A stretch of DNA of 64,000 nucleotides from NCBI RefSeq assembly GCF_003932755.1, contig NZ_CP024202.1, positions 1,488,001-1,552,000 on the forward strand, given 5' to 3'. Made by a program: the position numbers and the translations under genes. The notes below the pieces were generated by a model. That model did no database searches. It was given only the letters and a program-made list of their open reading frames with translations, and was not told the DNA's origin. Shown in pieces: positions 47,365 to 56,306 of the stretch. Source of the stretch: Methylomicrobium sp. wino1 (lineage in GTDB: Bacteria; Pseudomonadota; Gammaproteobacteria; Methylococcales; Methylomonadaceae). The number at the start of each line of letters is the position of its first letter. Position 1 is the first letter of the stretch.

Positions 47365-48336
47365 TTAGAGAGTAGTGACCGAAAAGATTAGATAACAGGT
47401 GTAGCCGATGTAGGCCGATAATAATAATCCGCCTTCGATACGGTTGATTCGCCCACCGCCATTATATGAATAACCCAGGACGAAAAGGGAGGCCGTTAGT
47501 GCAGCCATGACCGGCCAATCTCTGATCAGAATATCTTCGGGGATCGTCATTGGATGTATTGCCCCAGCGATCCCGACGACCGCAGTCGTATTAAACAGAT
47601 TGGACCCGATAATATTTCCCAAAGCAATATCGTGCTCGCCCTTTTTGGCGGCGATGACTGATGACGCTAGTTCCGGCAAGGATGTGCCGATTGCAACGAC
47701 GGTCAGGCCAATGATCAAGTCGCTGATGCCTAGACTTTGCGCAATCGTTACTGCGCCTGAGACCAGCATCTGTGAGCTGACGATCAATAAAACCAAGCCT
47801 ACGGTAACCCAAAATAGCGCTCGTCTAAGCGTCATCGCGTGGGCTTGTAATTCGGATTCCATTTCCTTTTCGAAACTATCGGAGTCTTTACGCATGCCTT
47901 GGATGATTGTCCAGCCCATGATCATGCCAAACACCGCTAATAAAAGCCAGGCATCCAATTGAGTAAATTCGTTGTCATAAATTTGCAAAGCAGCGAACAG
48001 CGTGACCGCGCTAAGTATAGGTAGTTCTTTTCGAAGCACTTGAGAGTGTACGGCAATCGGACTGATGATCGCGGTGATGCCGAGAATTAATGCGATATTG
48101 GTGATGTTTGAGCCGTAGCCGTTGCCCAAAGCAAGATTCGGGTTGCCATGCCATGCCGATATTGCAGATACCGCTATTTCCGGGGCGGAGGTGCCGAAGC
48201 CGACGATGACCATGCCAATCAATAGCGGCGACATGCCGGCAAAATTCGCAATAGCGGCCGCGCCCTCGACAAAGCGATCGGCACTCCAGACTAATAATGC
48301 TAAACCGAAAATGATTAGAACAACAGATAACGCCAT
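47365..48336 (-). CDS. Calcium/sodium antiporter (YrbG-like)
   Basis: A 323-aa cation exchanger with the two inverted alpha repeats of the CaCA superfamily: GMVIVGFGTSAPEIAVSAIS with LGNGYGSNITNIALILG, and GLTVVAIGTSLPELASSVIA with LGNIIGSNLFNTTAVVG. The acidic residues in these repeats bind Ca2+/Na+. About ten helices are present. The ATG at 48336 has GGAGT upstream and fits the family start; an open extension to 48426 is not supported. Confidence 0.92.
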   Translation of the reverse strand: MALSVVLIIFGLALLVWSADRFVEGAAAIANFAGMSPLLIGMVIVGFGTSAPEIAVSAISAWHGNPNLALGNGYGSNITNIALILGITAIISPIAVHSQVLRKELPILSAVTLFAALQIYDNEFTQLDAWLLLAVFGMIMGWTIIQGMRKDSDSFEKEMESELQAHAMTLRRALFWVTVGLVLLIVSSQMLVSGAVTIAQSLGISDLIIGLTVVAIGTSLPELASSVIAAKKGEHDIALGNIIGSNLFNTTAVVGIAGAIHPMTIPEDILIRDWPVMAALTASLFVLGYSYNGGGRINRIEGGLLLSAYIGYTCYLIFSVTTL

Positions 48337-48498
48337 GGAGACTCCAAAAAAGAAATACAGAATTTTATGATTCCGCATGTGGAAGGGAAAAGGAAATCGA
48401 TTACAATCAAGCTTTGAAGCAGTCATTGTAGTACCAGTTTCGTAACCGAATTATATTCCAATTCGGATGATAGCTTGCCACTAAATCAAGGGGGCGCA

Positions 48499-49605
48499 AT
48501 GAGAATAGGTATTCCGAAAGAAATTAAGGATCAAGAAGGAAGGGTGGGCTTGACTCCTGCGGCCGCCGGAATATTGGTCGAGAGAGGCCACGAAGTGTTA
48601 GTTGAAACCGGTGCCGGCTTAGACTCGGGGTTTACCGATAATCAGTACAAACAGCTTGGTGTTAATGTGGTTTCAGCATCAGAGGCTTGGAAGACGGAGC
48701 TAGTGGTTAAGGTCAAGGAGCCGTTGCTTGCCGAGTATCAGTATTTGAAGCAACAAACGGTTTTTACTTTTTTGCATTTGGCCGGTGTCGATCCGGCTTT
48801 GACCGATGCCTTGCTCACAAATGGTACCACCGCGATTGCATACGAATTGGTTGAAGATGAGCAAGGCCGGCTCCCGATTCTGGTGCCGATGAGTGCGATA
48901 GCCGGTAATATCGCGGTCTTGATGGGCGCGTATTATCTGGCTGAGTTCAATGGCGGCAAAGGCGTTCAATTAGGCCGTATAGGCAAGAGCAGGCATGGTC
49001 GTGTACTGGTCGTCGGCGACGGGGTGGTTGGCATGCATGCAGCGCGCGTGGCATCGGCAATGGGTGCCGTGGTTGATGTCGCCGGTATCGATAAGTCGCA
49101 CATGAATTGGTTGAGAAGGAACGAGTTGCCGGAAGTCAATTTCGTATTCTCGACGCCGGAAAACATAAGTCGCATTGTTCCCGAGGTCGACCTAATTATC
49201 GGGGCTGTGCTGTGCCGTGGAGACAAAGCGCCTAAAGTCATCACCGAACAAATGATAGCAACGATGGTGCCAGGCTCGGTCGTTGTCGACGTCAGTATCG
49301 ACCAAGGTGGTTGCATCGAAACTTCGCGGCCGACTTCGCATACCGAACCCGTCTACACGATGCATGGAGTGATTCATTATTGCGTTAGTAACATGCCCGG
49401 TGCCTACCCTCGAACTTCCACACTGGCGCTCAATGAAGCGACTTTGCCTTTTGTTCTAAAACTGGCGGAGACTGGTAAAGAAGGGCTTGAGCATCTTGAC
49501 AGTGGATTAAAGAAAGCGGTAATGACTTATCACGGACAGTTGACCAATCATGCGGCGGCAGCGGCGCTTGACAGGCTAGAGTATTATCGGGTCTGGGTTT
49601 ATTAG
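48499..49605 (+). CDS. ald: Alanine dehydrogenase
   Basis: A 368-aa NAD-dependent enzyme interconverting alanine and pyruvate plus ammonia. MRIGIPKEIKDQEGRVGLTP is the conserved N-terminus with catalytic Arg, FTFLHLA and Lys/His sites follow, and the nucleotide fold is VLVVGDGVVGMHAARVASAMG. In methanotrophs it often serves ammonia assimilation at high ammonium. The ATG at 48499, after GGGGGCGC, fits the family; an ATG 24 bases upstream does not. The 160-bp gap to the divergent antiporter gene should carry its promoter. Confidence 0.95.
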   Translation: MRIGIPKEIKDQEGRVGLTPAAAGILVERGHEVLVETGAGLDSGFTDNQYKQLGVNVVSASEAWKTELVVKVKEPLLAEYQYLKQQTVFTFLHLAGVDPALTDALLTNGTTAIAYELVEDEQGRLPILVPMSAIAGNIAVLMGAYYLAEFNGGKGVQLGRIGKSRHGRVLVVGDGVVGMHAARVASAMGAVVDVAGIDKSHMNWLRRNELPEVNFVFSTPENISRIVPEVDLIIGAVLCRGDKAPKVITEQMIATMVPGSVVVDVSIDQGGCIETSRPTSHTEPVYTMHGVIHYCVSNMPGAYPRTSTLALNEATLPFVLKLAETGKEGLEHLDSGLKKAVMTYHGQLTNHAAAAALDRLEYYRVWVY

Positions 49606-49674
49606 CGCGGACAACAGTTCGGGAATCGATAGGTGGTTTTTTGATAGTCCTTTAACGAGAAGTTTTTCCCGAGC

Positions 49675-49935
49675 TTAACGCTGTTGCCGCCAACGGTAAT
49701 AAATTTTTCCGTCATCACATTGCCAACTCAGGCGTTGACTGCCGCTGTCGTTGATATACGGCTGGCAATCATGATCGACTTTAAATCGATCCCATTCGCC
49801 ATCGTCGATATTGGAACTCAGGTAAGCGCCGATCAATTTGATAATGGCTATGCTGAAAAATAGCCCGACGAAGATAGCAACCAAGTTGTGCTTCAGCGAC
49901 AGTATGATTTTTGTGGTTTTTTCCGATAATGTCAT
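49675..49935 (-). CDS. Hypothetical small membrane-anchored protein
   Basis: An 86-aa protein with one helix (HNLVAIFVGLFFSIAIIKLIGAY). A polar C-terminal part has two cysteines (HDCQPYIND and WQCDDGKIYYRW), likely extracytoplasmic and disulfide-bonded. It ends close to the convergent ald gene. No family was recognised. Confidence 0.6.
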   Translation of the reverse strand: MTLSEKTTKIILSLKHNLVAIFVGLFFSIAIIKLIGAYLSSNIDDGEWDRFKVDHDCQPYINDSGSQRLSWQCDDGKIYYRWRQQR

Positions 49936-50007
49936 GGCGGCCTTCCTTTTCGGTTAACAAATAAGATTATTATTCTTCATTTATGCCTGATTGGATTTTA
50001 TGTTGCA

Positions 50008-51375
50008 TTATTCAGGCTCCGAATTCAACGGAAGTTCGCGAGGCGCTTGGTCGATGGATTGCTTGGCATTTTTTGCGGCCTGTATCATTTCGTTGCGCCG
50101 CTTCTCGAGTACCAGTAGCTCGATATCCCTGCGTAAATATTCAGAAGTTTCCTGAGTGGCTTCATAGCGTTTTTTCTGCTCCTCGATCTGCATCGCCAGC
50201 TCCATTTCCTTCAGGCGGCTTTCGTGTTGAAGTTTTTCCGCATGCAGCTTTTCCTGCAACTTCTGAGCTTCTGATTGTTTCTGCGCGGCTAGAACCCGTT
50301 CCGCTTCAGATTCGATTTGTTTTAAGCGCTGTTCCTGTTTGATCTTTTCTTGTTGCATACGCTCTTTCGTGGCGTTCCATTGAGCTTGTTGTTCTTCGAA
50401 CTGTTTGAGTTCGGCTGAGAGCTCCTTTTCTTTAAGTAACTGCTGATGCTTCAACTTTTCCTCTTGTAGTCGGTACTCGGTTTCAAGTTGCTTGGCCAGT
50501 TGTTGGCGTTGCGATTCTCGTTGCGTTTCTTGTTCAAGTTCTTGCAGACGGGCTTGATGCCGGACCCGCTCAATGTACAGACGCTCTTCCAGGCTGAATT
50601 GCTCGGTTATTTGTTGCTCTTGCTCCTTTAGCAAGCGTAAATTGGATTCGGCCTCAAGAGCTTGTTCCTTGATTTTTAATTCCGTCTCACGATTTCGTTT
50701 TTCGATAAGCAGGCGTTCTTGATCTTCTTGTTGGCGCAGACTTTCTCGGTTTTGACGTTCCTTGAATTCAAAGTTTTTCTTTTGGATTTTTAGATAAATA
50801 TCTTCTCGAGCAAAGCTATTACTTAGGTTTTGCGATTGAGCGACATCGGCAAAAGACGGCTGCATCGAGCATAACGCACGGCACTGAATATGTTGAGTAA
50901 TTAGGGTTTCGTTGATTTGTGTTTGAATGCGTTTTTCGATCGGCGTTAAACCGGATTCTATCCATTCGCCATCGTCGAGCTTTTTGATTTCCTGGTCGAT
51001 GACATCGCGAACCAGGCTTTCATAAGTTTTTTTGATATATGGGTTGATTTCGGGCAAGGTTTCAATATGTGCCATTGCATATTGAATCGAGGCCTGAAAA
51101 TGAATCGTCAGGTTGATTTCGAGTGAGCAAAAACCGCCGTAAAGTTCGGCGTGACTGGTCATCAACCAGTCTTCAATCGGTAGTTGAAAAATACGGTGAT
51201 AAAAACGTGGGGTAAATGTTTTGGGACGAGGAAAGGCTTTCAGATAAGGACCTAGTTTTGCGACGACCAAGCGTCGGCTGCCGTCGAAGCCCGGGTCCCA
51301 AGTTTCATCTTGGTCGTTAGCTTCGCTTGCGATATCGGCTAGCCATAGGTCCAGAGGCGATTTAGTGCTGTTCAT
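50008..51375 (-). CDS. SPFH-like N-domain plus long coiled-coil protein, unknown
   Basis: A 455-aa soluble protein. Residues about 20-190 look like an SPFH/prohibitin-type domain: ELYGGFCSLEINLTIHFQAS as paired strands, INPYIKKTYESLVRDVIDQE as the helix, and LTPIEKRIQTQINETLITQH as the later helix. Residues about 195-435 are an almost unbroken coiled coil rich in Glu, Gln, Lys and Leu (EEKLKHQQLLKEKELSAELK). This is the layout of flotillins, but the membrane hairpin is absent. The start lies 14 bases inside the end of the upstream membrane gene, so the two are coupled. The SPFH call is a pattern judgement and needs profile confirmation. Confidence 0.6.
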   Translation of the reverse strand: MNSTKSPLDLWLADIASEANDQDETWDPGFDGSRRLVVAKLGPYLKAFPRPKTFTPRFYHRIFQLPIEDWLMTSHAELYGGFCSLEINLTIHFQASIQYAMAHIETLPEINPYIKKTYESLVRDVIDQEIKKLDDGEWIESGLTPIEKRIQTQINETLITQHIQCRALCSMQPSFADVAQSQNLSNSFAREDIYLKIQKKNFEFKERQNRESLRQQEDQERLLIEKRNRETELKIKEQALEAESNLRLLKEQEQQITEQFSLEERLYIERVRHQARLQELEQETQRESQRQQLAKQLETEYRLQEEKLKHQQLLKEKELSAELKQFEEQQAQWNATKERMQQEKIKQEQRLKQIESEAERVLAAQKQSEAQKLQEKLHAEKLQHESRLKEMELAMQIEEQKKRYEATQETSEYLRRDIELLVLEKRRNEMIQAAKNAKQSIDQAPRELPLNSEPE

Positions 51376-52648
51376 GGGCGGCGGGTTCGGTATTCATCGT
51401 TGCAAGTTCTGCGCGTCCGGATTGCTCCTTGATTATTTGTAGTTTATCGCCAAGCTTTTCGGCAATCAACGGATAAAGCGTCGGCGCGAATTCCACGGTA
51501 CGGTCATCGACTTTACGCAAAAAGCCCCTGCTGAGCAATAGACCGACCGCAAACATTCTCGGCCAGTCAATATAGCGTTTGGCTTTTTCAATTTCGGTTT
51601 TTTCGATTATCATTTCGAGCGCGTCGTTCTCGTTAATCCTGAATTCAGTAAACTGTCTCAGGCACTCGAAAACCAGTTCTTCTTCCTGTTCGGTCAATGG
51701 CCCCGGCGCTGTAAATTCCAAGCGGTAGGAGAGTAGCACGGTGAAAAAATCGACCATGCCCGCACAAACCAGTGCGAATGTCGAAAATCCGGTCCACATC
51801 GCAAAAGACGGTTTGATGCCTTGAGCATATTGCGAATAGGGCATCAATACCGGTGCCGCAGGTAAATTGGTGTTGAATTTGGCAACTTTCTGATTGAACT
51901 GGAGCTGCACTGCATGCAGGTTGTTCGATATCTGTTGGTATATTGGCTGGATATCGGCCGCATCCTGATCCAGCCGGTTTAGATTGCTTTGCAGTTCGCC
52001 GATTTGTGCATCGAGTACCGCAAATTTCTCTTCTAATTCAGCCAGTTCGTTTTTTTTGTTTTGGTAAAGCTCGTTATAGTGGCGCCATACACGGCCTTCG
52101 CCGATTTGATTTCTCAATGATGGCGGAATTTCAGGATGTGTGCCGAAATAGGCCTGTGTGACCTGCCGGTTCAGATGCTCGACTTCAACTCTTTCCTTAG
52201 CCAGCAGTTCGCCTTTAATCGAGATGACTTGGGTTAAATAATCTTCGACGTTATTGCGCACTTTGTTAAGCCGCTGAATATGAATCGTGTCCTGTTCCGA
52301 GATTTCATAAAATTTGAAATAGGAGAACGATATTGAAGCGCCTAATGCAACCAGTAATGAGGCGAGTACGCTGAAATAACGCAACCGGTTCGCGCGCCAA
52401 TGAATGCCGGCGATTTCGAACGAGCAGATCACCATGATCGACTGAATCGCCACCGTGATGATCAACGCGATCCAGGGAGTGATGAAATGCGACATTCCGT
52501 AATAAGTTGTAAATCCCGATGCTAAACTGAGTGCGAGTACGATCGGAATGGTCCATAACCGCATCAAACTGACAAACATCGTTTGAACGATATTGATGAG
52601 ACGTCCCAGGCCGCCGCTTTTCATTTTTATTATTATTCGGTTGTCCAT
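51362..52648 (-). CDS. Four-helix membrane protein with coiled-coil insert, unknown
   Basis: A 428-aa protein not recognised as a named family. Membrane helices lie at about 25-47, 57-80, 90-112 and 283-306. The long segment between helices 3 and 4 (about 115-260) is helical and coiled-coil-like (YQNKKNELAELEEKFAVLDA). A C-terminal soluble domain (about 310-410) has a winged-helix feel (WPRMFAVGLLLSRGFLRKVD). It is the first gene of a two-gene operon with the SPFH-like protein and probably anchors it. Confidence 0.65.
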   Translation of the reverse strand: MDNRIIIKMKSGGLGRLINIVQTMFVSLMRLWTIPIVLALSLASGFTTYYGMSHFITPWIALIITVAIQSIMVICSFEIAGIHWRANRLRYFSVLASLLVALGASISFSYFKFYEISEQDTIHIQRLNKVRNNVEDYLTQVISIKGELLAKERVEVEHLNRQVTQAYFGTHPEIPPSLRNQIGEGRVWRHYNELYQNKKNELAELEEKFAVLDAQIGELQSNLNRLDQDAADIQPIYQQISNNLHAVQLQFNQKVAKFNTNLPAAPVLMPYSQYAQGIKPSFAMWTGFSTFALVCAGMVDFFTVLLSYRLEFTAPGPLTEQEEELVFECLRQFTEFRINENDALEMIIEKTEIEKAKRYIDWPRMFAVGLLLSRGFLRKVDDRTVEFAPTLYPLIAEKLGDKLQIIKEQSGRAELATMNTEPAAHEQH

Positions 52649-52802
52649 CGTCTGACTTTATGTTGTTATTTCGAGTAAGCGTTATTGCGGAAATTAGTAG
52701 GATTAAAAAAATTCTGCTAATAGTATCACATTGAATTTAAATAGTTTCTATTGAAAATAAATCAATCGGTTGCCTTTATCCCGGCTGTTGCGAGAGCGTT
52801 TT

Positions 52803-52974
52803 ATACCTTTCGCACTTCAAATTTCGGCAGCACCTGAGGAGGCACCGGGGTGATCGGTCCCTCACCTAACGCTAGGTGAGGGACCAGCATGGATCTGGCA
52901 TAGAACCTACAGGGATGTATTTACGGCGTCCTTTGTCGGACCTCCGGTGCCGAATTTTGATCTACGATGGGTAT
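52803..52974 (-). repeat. Family-1 MITE-like element, copy F
   Basis: Complete with both termini, in reverse orientation. The usual central hairpin is replaced by the palindrome CCCTCACCTAACGCTAGGTG (with its AGGG end), which also occurs at 10203, 21554 and 56040. It ends 19 bp before the next start codon, so it must contribute to that gene's upstream region. Confidence 0.85.
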
Positions 52975-52993
52975 AACATAGTGAGTATCAATC

Positions 52994-53917
52994 ATGAAAA
53001 TAGCGATAATCGGAGCCGGCCATGTCGGTTCTTCGTTAGCCTATGCATTGGTGTTAAAGGGCTTGGGTAATCATTTGCTGTTGGTCAATCGGGATGCGAC
53101 TAAAGCGTTGGGCAATGCCTTGGATTTACAGCATACCCTGGCTTTTTGCGAACGGCCGATGCAAATCGAGGGCGGTCCGCTTGAAGAAGCGGTGGGCTGC
53201 GATATCGTCGCGATCACCGCTTCGGCACCGATGGCAAAAGGCATGACTTCTCGTATGGAATTGGGCAAAGCGAATGTCGAGTTGTTTAAATCGATTATCC
53301 CGATGCTGGACAAAAATAATCCTGAAGCTATTTTTATTATTATCACTAATCCGGTCGATGTGATGACCTGTTGGGTTACGCGGCTTTCGGAGTTGCCATC
53401 TTCAAAAATCGTCGGTATCGGCACACTGGTCGATTCGGCACGTTTTAGAACCTTATTGTCGAAGGCCGAACAGATTCACCCCGACGATTTAAGAGCCTAT
53501 ATTCTTGGCGAACACGGACCGAATCAGTTTCCGGTATTCAGTCATGCTTCGGTCGGCGGCGAACCGATAACCGATAGTCCGATTCACCGAGGAATTTTTG
53601 AAGAGGTCAACAAGGCCGGTTTCGAGGTCTATCGATTGAAAGGCTATACCAATTTCGCGATTGCATCGGCCGCTTGCGAAGTCATCAGAACCATCGTTCA
53701 TGACGAACACCGAACGATGCCGCTCAGTACCTACTTCGATGATTGGCAGGGAATCAAAGACAATTGCTTCAGCATTCCGGTCGTACTAGGCCGTTCCGGT
53801 ATTATCCGGTATTTACAGCCCGACCTGAACGGTCTGGAGCGTGAAGCGCTAGAGCATACGGCCAAAATTGTCCGAGCCAATATCGCTAGTTTATTGCCTG
53901 GGGGAGATGAGGTTTAG
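52994..53917 (+). CDS. L-lactate/malate dehydrogenase-family enzyme
   Basis: A 307-aa NAD-dependent 2-hydroxyacid dehydrogenase. The Rossmann motif is IAIIGAGHVGSSLAYALV, the catalytic His is in ILGEHGPNQFP, Asn and Asp-Arg are in IITNPVDVMT and DSARFRTLL. At the specificity-loop position that is Gln in lactate and Arg in malate dehydrogenases, the sequence reads SAPMAKGMTSRMEL, giving Met and a one-residue insertion before Arg. Substrate is therefore open; another 2-oxoacid is possible. The region directly upstream is a repeat element and no strong ribosome site is seen. Confidence 0.85.
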   Translation: MKIAIIGAGHVGSSLAYALVLKGLGNHLLLVNRDATKALGNALDLQHTLAFCERPMQIEGGPLEEAVGCDIVAITASAPMAKGMTSRMELGKANVELFKSIIPMLDKNNPEAIFIIITNPVDVMTCWVTRLSELPSSKIVGIGTLVDSARFRTLLSKAEQIHPDDLRAYILGEHGPNQFPVFSHASVGGEPITDSPIHRGIFEEVNKAGFEVYRLKGYTNFAIASAACEVIRTIVHDEHRTMPLSTYFDDWQGIKDNCFSIPVVLGRSGIIRYLQPDLNGLEREALEHTAKIVRANIASLLPGGDEV

Positions 53918-53937
53918 ATGGAAGGTGAAAGGAGTCT

Positions 53938-54250
53938 TGTGGGAGCGATCTCCAGATCGTCCCTACCCTAGCGTTACTGTGAAAGTTGGCGAACCGAAGA
54001 GGGTGCGGTTGCTCGACCGACCGGCGTCGGCGGCAGGGTGTCGCCGTCGAGCCTATATGGACGTATTTACGGAGTCCTGTCGGGCGAGTGATCGTACCCT
54101 AGCCACCCCTCGCACTTTCATTTGCCGGGATGACGACAGCTTCTTCATGATCGTTAGGTGAGGGGAAGCCGGTAAGCTTGGATGACAATAAATGGTATCG
54201 AAGTCACATTGGTAAAGGTTCCTCGTTCCCACCGCCCCAGCGTGGGAATG
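53938..54250. repeat. Mosaic of decayed repeats
   Basis: Pieces in order: GTGGGAGCGATCTCCAGATC; a degenerate reverse family-2 arm (GGTGCGGTTGCTCGACCGAC); a core GGACGTATTTACGGAGTCCT; GTTAGGTGAGG; the family-4 end ACAATAAATGGTATCGAAGT; and a REP arm CCCAGCGTGGGAATGC. No gene was found. Confidence 0.6.
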
Positions 54251-54287
54251 CATACCAAAGATGAAAGAGAAGGGGAAGGTAACCGAA

Positions 54288-55769
54288 TCAAATATCGTGT
54301 TTGTGGCGAAGCAGCGATCGAATATCGAACCACGCTGTGGTAATTAGATAAACTGCAAGGCTTGCCGAAGCGCTGAGCCAGGTGTTGATAAGATAAACTT
54401 CTGTCGCGAAATGATGCGCGGCATATAATGTTAAGCCGAAGGCGATATAGCCGGTGATTTTGCCTAGCTTATAAGGGACCGGATAATAACGACGTCCGAG
54501 TAGCCAGGAGGTGACGGCCATGAACAGATAACACGCCAGCGTTGCCCAGGCCGAACCATGATAGCCCCAAATCGGGATCCACCAGACATTCAACCAAGCG
54601 GTCAATCCGGCGCCCGCCAACGAAACCCAAGCGCCCATGCCGGTGCGGTCGGTCAATTTGTACCAGATCGACAGATTGACATAGATTCCAAGCAGTAGAT
54701 TCGCGATCAACAATACCGGCACAATATCGAGTCCTTCACGGAAGTCCGAGCCAATAAAGTATTGAAAAAAATCGATGAATAGCGTCACGACTAGAAAAAT
54801 AAACACGCCGAAAATTACAAAATAATTCATGACTAATGCATAAGACTTTTGCGCATCCTCACGGCCGGCTATGCTGAAGAAAAACGGTTCGCCTGCATAA
54901 CGAAATGCTTGCACGAACAGGCTCATCAGAATCGATAATTTATAGCAGGCGCCATAGATACCAAGCATTTGCAGGTTGGTCTCCAAGTCATAGGGCAGCA
55001 GGTATTTTAGGATTGCCCGGTCGAGCATTTCGTTGACCATGCCAGCGAAACCGATAATGACCATCGGCAGCGAATAGGTCAACATCGGTTTGATTATTGT
55101 GGGGCTTAGCTGTAGCCGTATGCCGCGCAATTGTGGAATCAGTAACAGGAATTTAAAACAACTGGCCAGCAGATTGGCTACGAAAATATATCCGACCCCG
55201 ATATCCGGATCGTAAATAAAGCGAATCGCCGAGCCCGGCCAGGCCGCAGCAATTTTCGGGCATGCGACCAGAAAAAACAGATTGAGACCGATGGTCAAGA
55301 AAATCTCGATCAATTTGATGCCGGCAAAACGCCATGCCCGGTTTTCTGCGCGTAACCGCGCGAACGGCAGCGCCGTTATCGCGTCCAGAACTAGAATCGA
55401 TGCAAACCAAAGAATGTATTCAGAATGTTCGCCGTAATGCAGATGCGCCGCCAAAGTTTCGTTGAAAAATACGATGAATCCCAGAAAAGTCAGATTGACC
55501 AAAACCAGAAAAGTTTGCGCGCCGGCATAGACTGCCTCGTTCGAAAACTCCTGTTTATTGCGAAACCGGAAATAACCGGTTTCAAGGCCGCCGATCAGAA
55601 GTACCGCGAAAAAACCGGCATAGGCGTAAAACTCCGACACGACGCCGTATTCACCGGTGCTAAAAGTATAAGTATAGAGCGGCACCAGAAGGTAATTGAG
55701 AAAACGGCCGATGATGCTGCTCAAGCCGTATATCGCGGTCTGTGAAACAAGTTGACGTAAAGGGTTCAA
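54288..55769 (-). CDS. Polysaccharide/oligosaccharide flippase (Wzx-like)
   Basis: A 493-aa protein with about 12-14 helices and the family N-terminus (QLVSQTAIYGLSSIIGRFLN and LVPLYTYTFSTGEYGVV). Central MADILDRAI-like EMLDRAILKYLLPYDLETNL and QMLGIYGACYKLSILMSLFV are typical of MOP-superfamily lipid-linked sugar flippases. No glycosyltransferases are adjacent, so the substrate cannot be guessed. Confidence 0.88.
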   Translation of the reverse strand: MNPLRQLVSQTAIYGLSSIIGRFLNYLLVPLYTYTFSTGEYGVVSEFYAYAGFFAVLLIGGLETGYFRFRNKQEFSNEAVYAGAQTFLVLVNLTFLGFIVFFNETLAAHLHYGEHSEYILWFASILVLDAITALPFARLRAENRAWRFAGIKLIEIFLTIGLNLFFLVACPKIAAAWPGSAIRFIYDPDIGVGYIFVANLLASCFKFLLLIPQLRGIRLQLSPTIIKPMLTYSLPMVIIGFAGMVNEMLDRAILKYLLPYDLETNLQMLGIYGACYKLSILMSLFVQAFRYAGEPFFFSIAGREDAQKSYALVMNYFVIFGVFIFLVVTLFIDFFQYFIGSDFREGLDIVPVLLIANLLLGIYVNLSIWYKLTDRTGMGAWVSLAGAGLTAWLNVWWIPIWGYHGSAWATLACYLFMAVTSWLLGRRYYPVPYKLGKITGYIAFGLTLYAAHHFATEVYLINTWLSASASLAVYLITTAWFDIRSLLRHKHDI

Positions 55770-55804
55770 GGTAAGGAGTCCGGTTAACAGAATAGCTATG
55801 GCTA

Positions 55805-56085
55805 TCGTAGATCAAAATTCGGTGCCGGGGTGTCCGTTAAACCTATAAAAAGCATTTTGTTCATGAAACACACGAAAATCACGAATATATTCAAATAGTT
55901 AAACTTTTCAAGCTGCCCGCCCGGCGGGTAATTCAAGAGATTTATGTAACCGTATGATGACTTTCGTGTATTTCGTGATTTTCTTGGGCTGACTGCTGAA
56001 TTTAGGTTAAAGGATGCGGTGAATACGCCCATGTAAGCCCCTCACCTAGCGTTTGGTGAGGGGCCGAATTCCCCGGCGCCTAATC
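55805..56085 (+). repeat. Family-1 element (copy G) interrupted by a 170-bp insert
   Basis: The family-1 left end (ATCGTAGATCAAAATTCGGT) runs to GTCCGTTAAA at 55841. After an insert, the repeat resumes at 56006 with GTTAAAGGATGCGGTGAATA. The six bases GTTAAA at 55836-55841 and 56006-56011 flank the insert and look like a target duplication. The insert contains ACACGAAAATCACGAA and its near-complement TTTCGTGTATTTCGTGATTT. The CCCTCACC-type hairpin follows; the family-1 right terminus is lost. Confidence 0.75.
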
Positions 56086-56306
56086 TGTTGAAAAAAACTA
56101 TTTTAGCTAATTTCTGTGATCCCGCTTTTTAGTCTCAAAATAACTTGGAAATTGTTGGTGATCATAAGCTATAAAGCGCTAGGTGTAGGGTGCCAGATCG
56201 TTTTTTCAACCGCCGAGAACACAACGCATGAGTATTTGCACCGCTGTTAACTCTGTGGTTTTATCAAGCGTTAAATGAAAAATTCAAAGCATTGAGTGAT
56301 AAAAGA

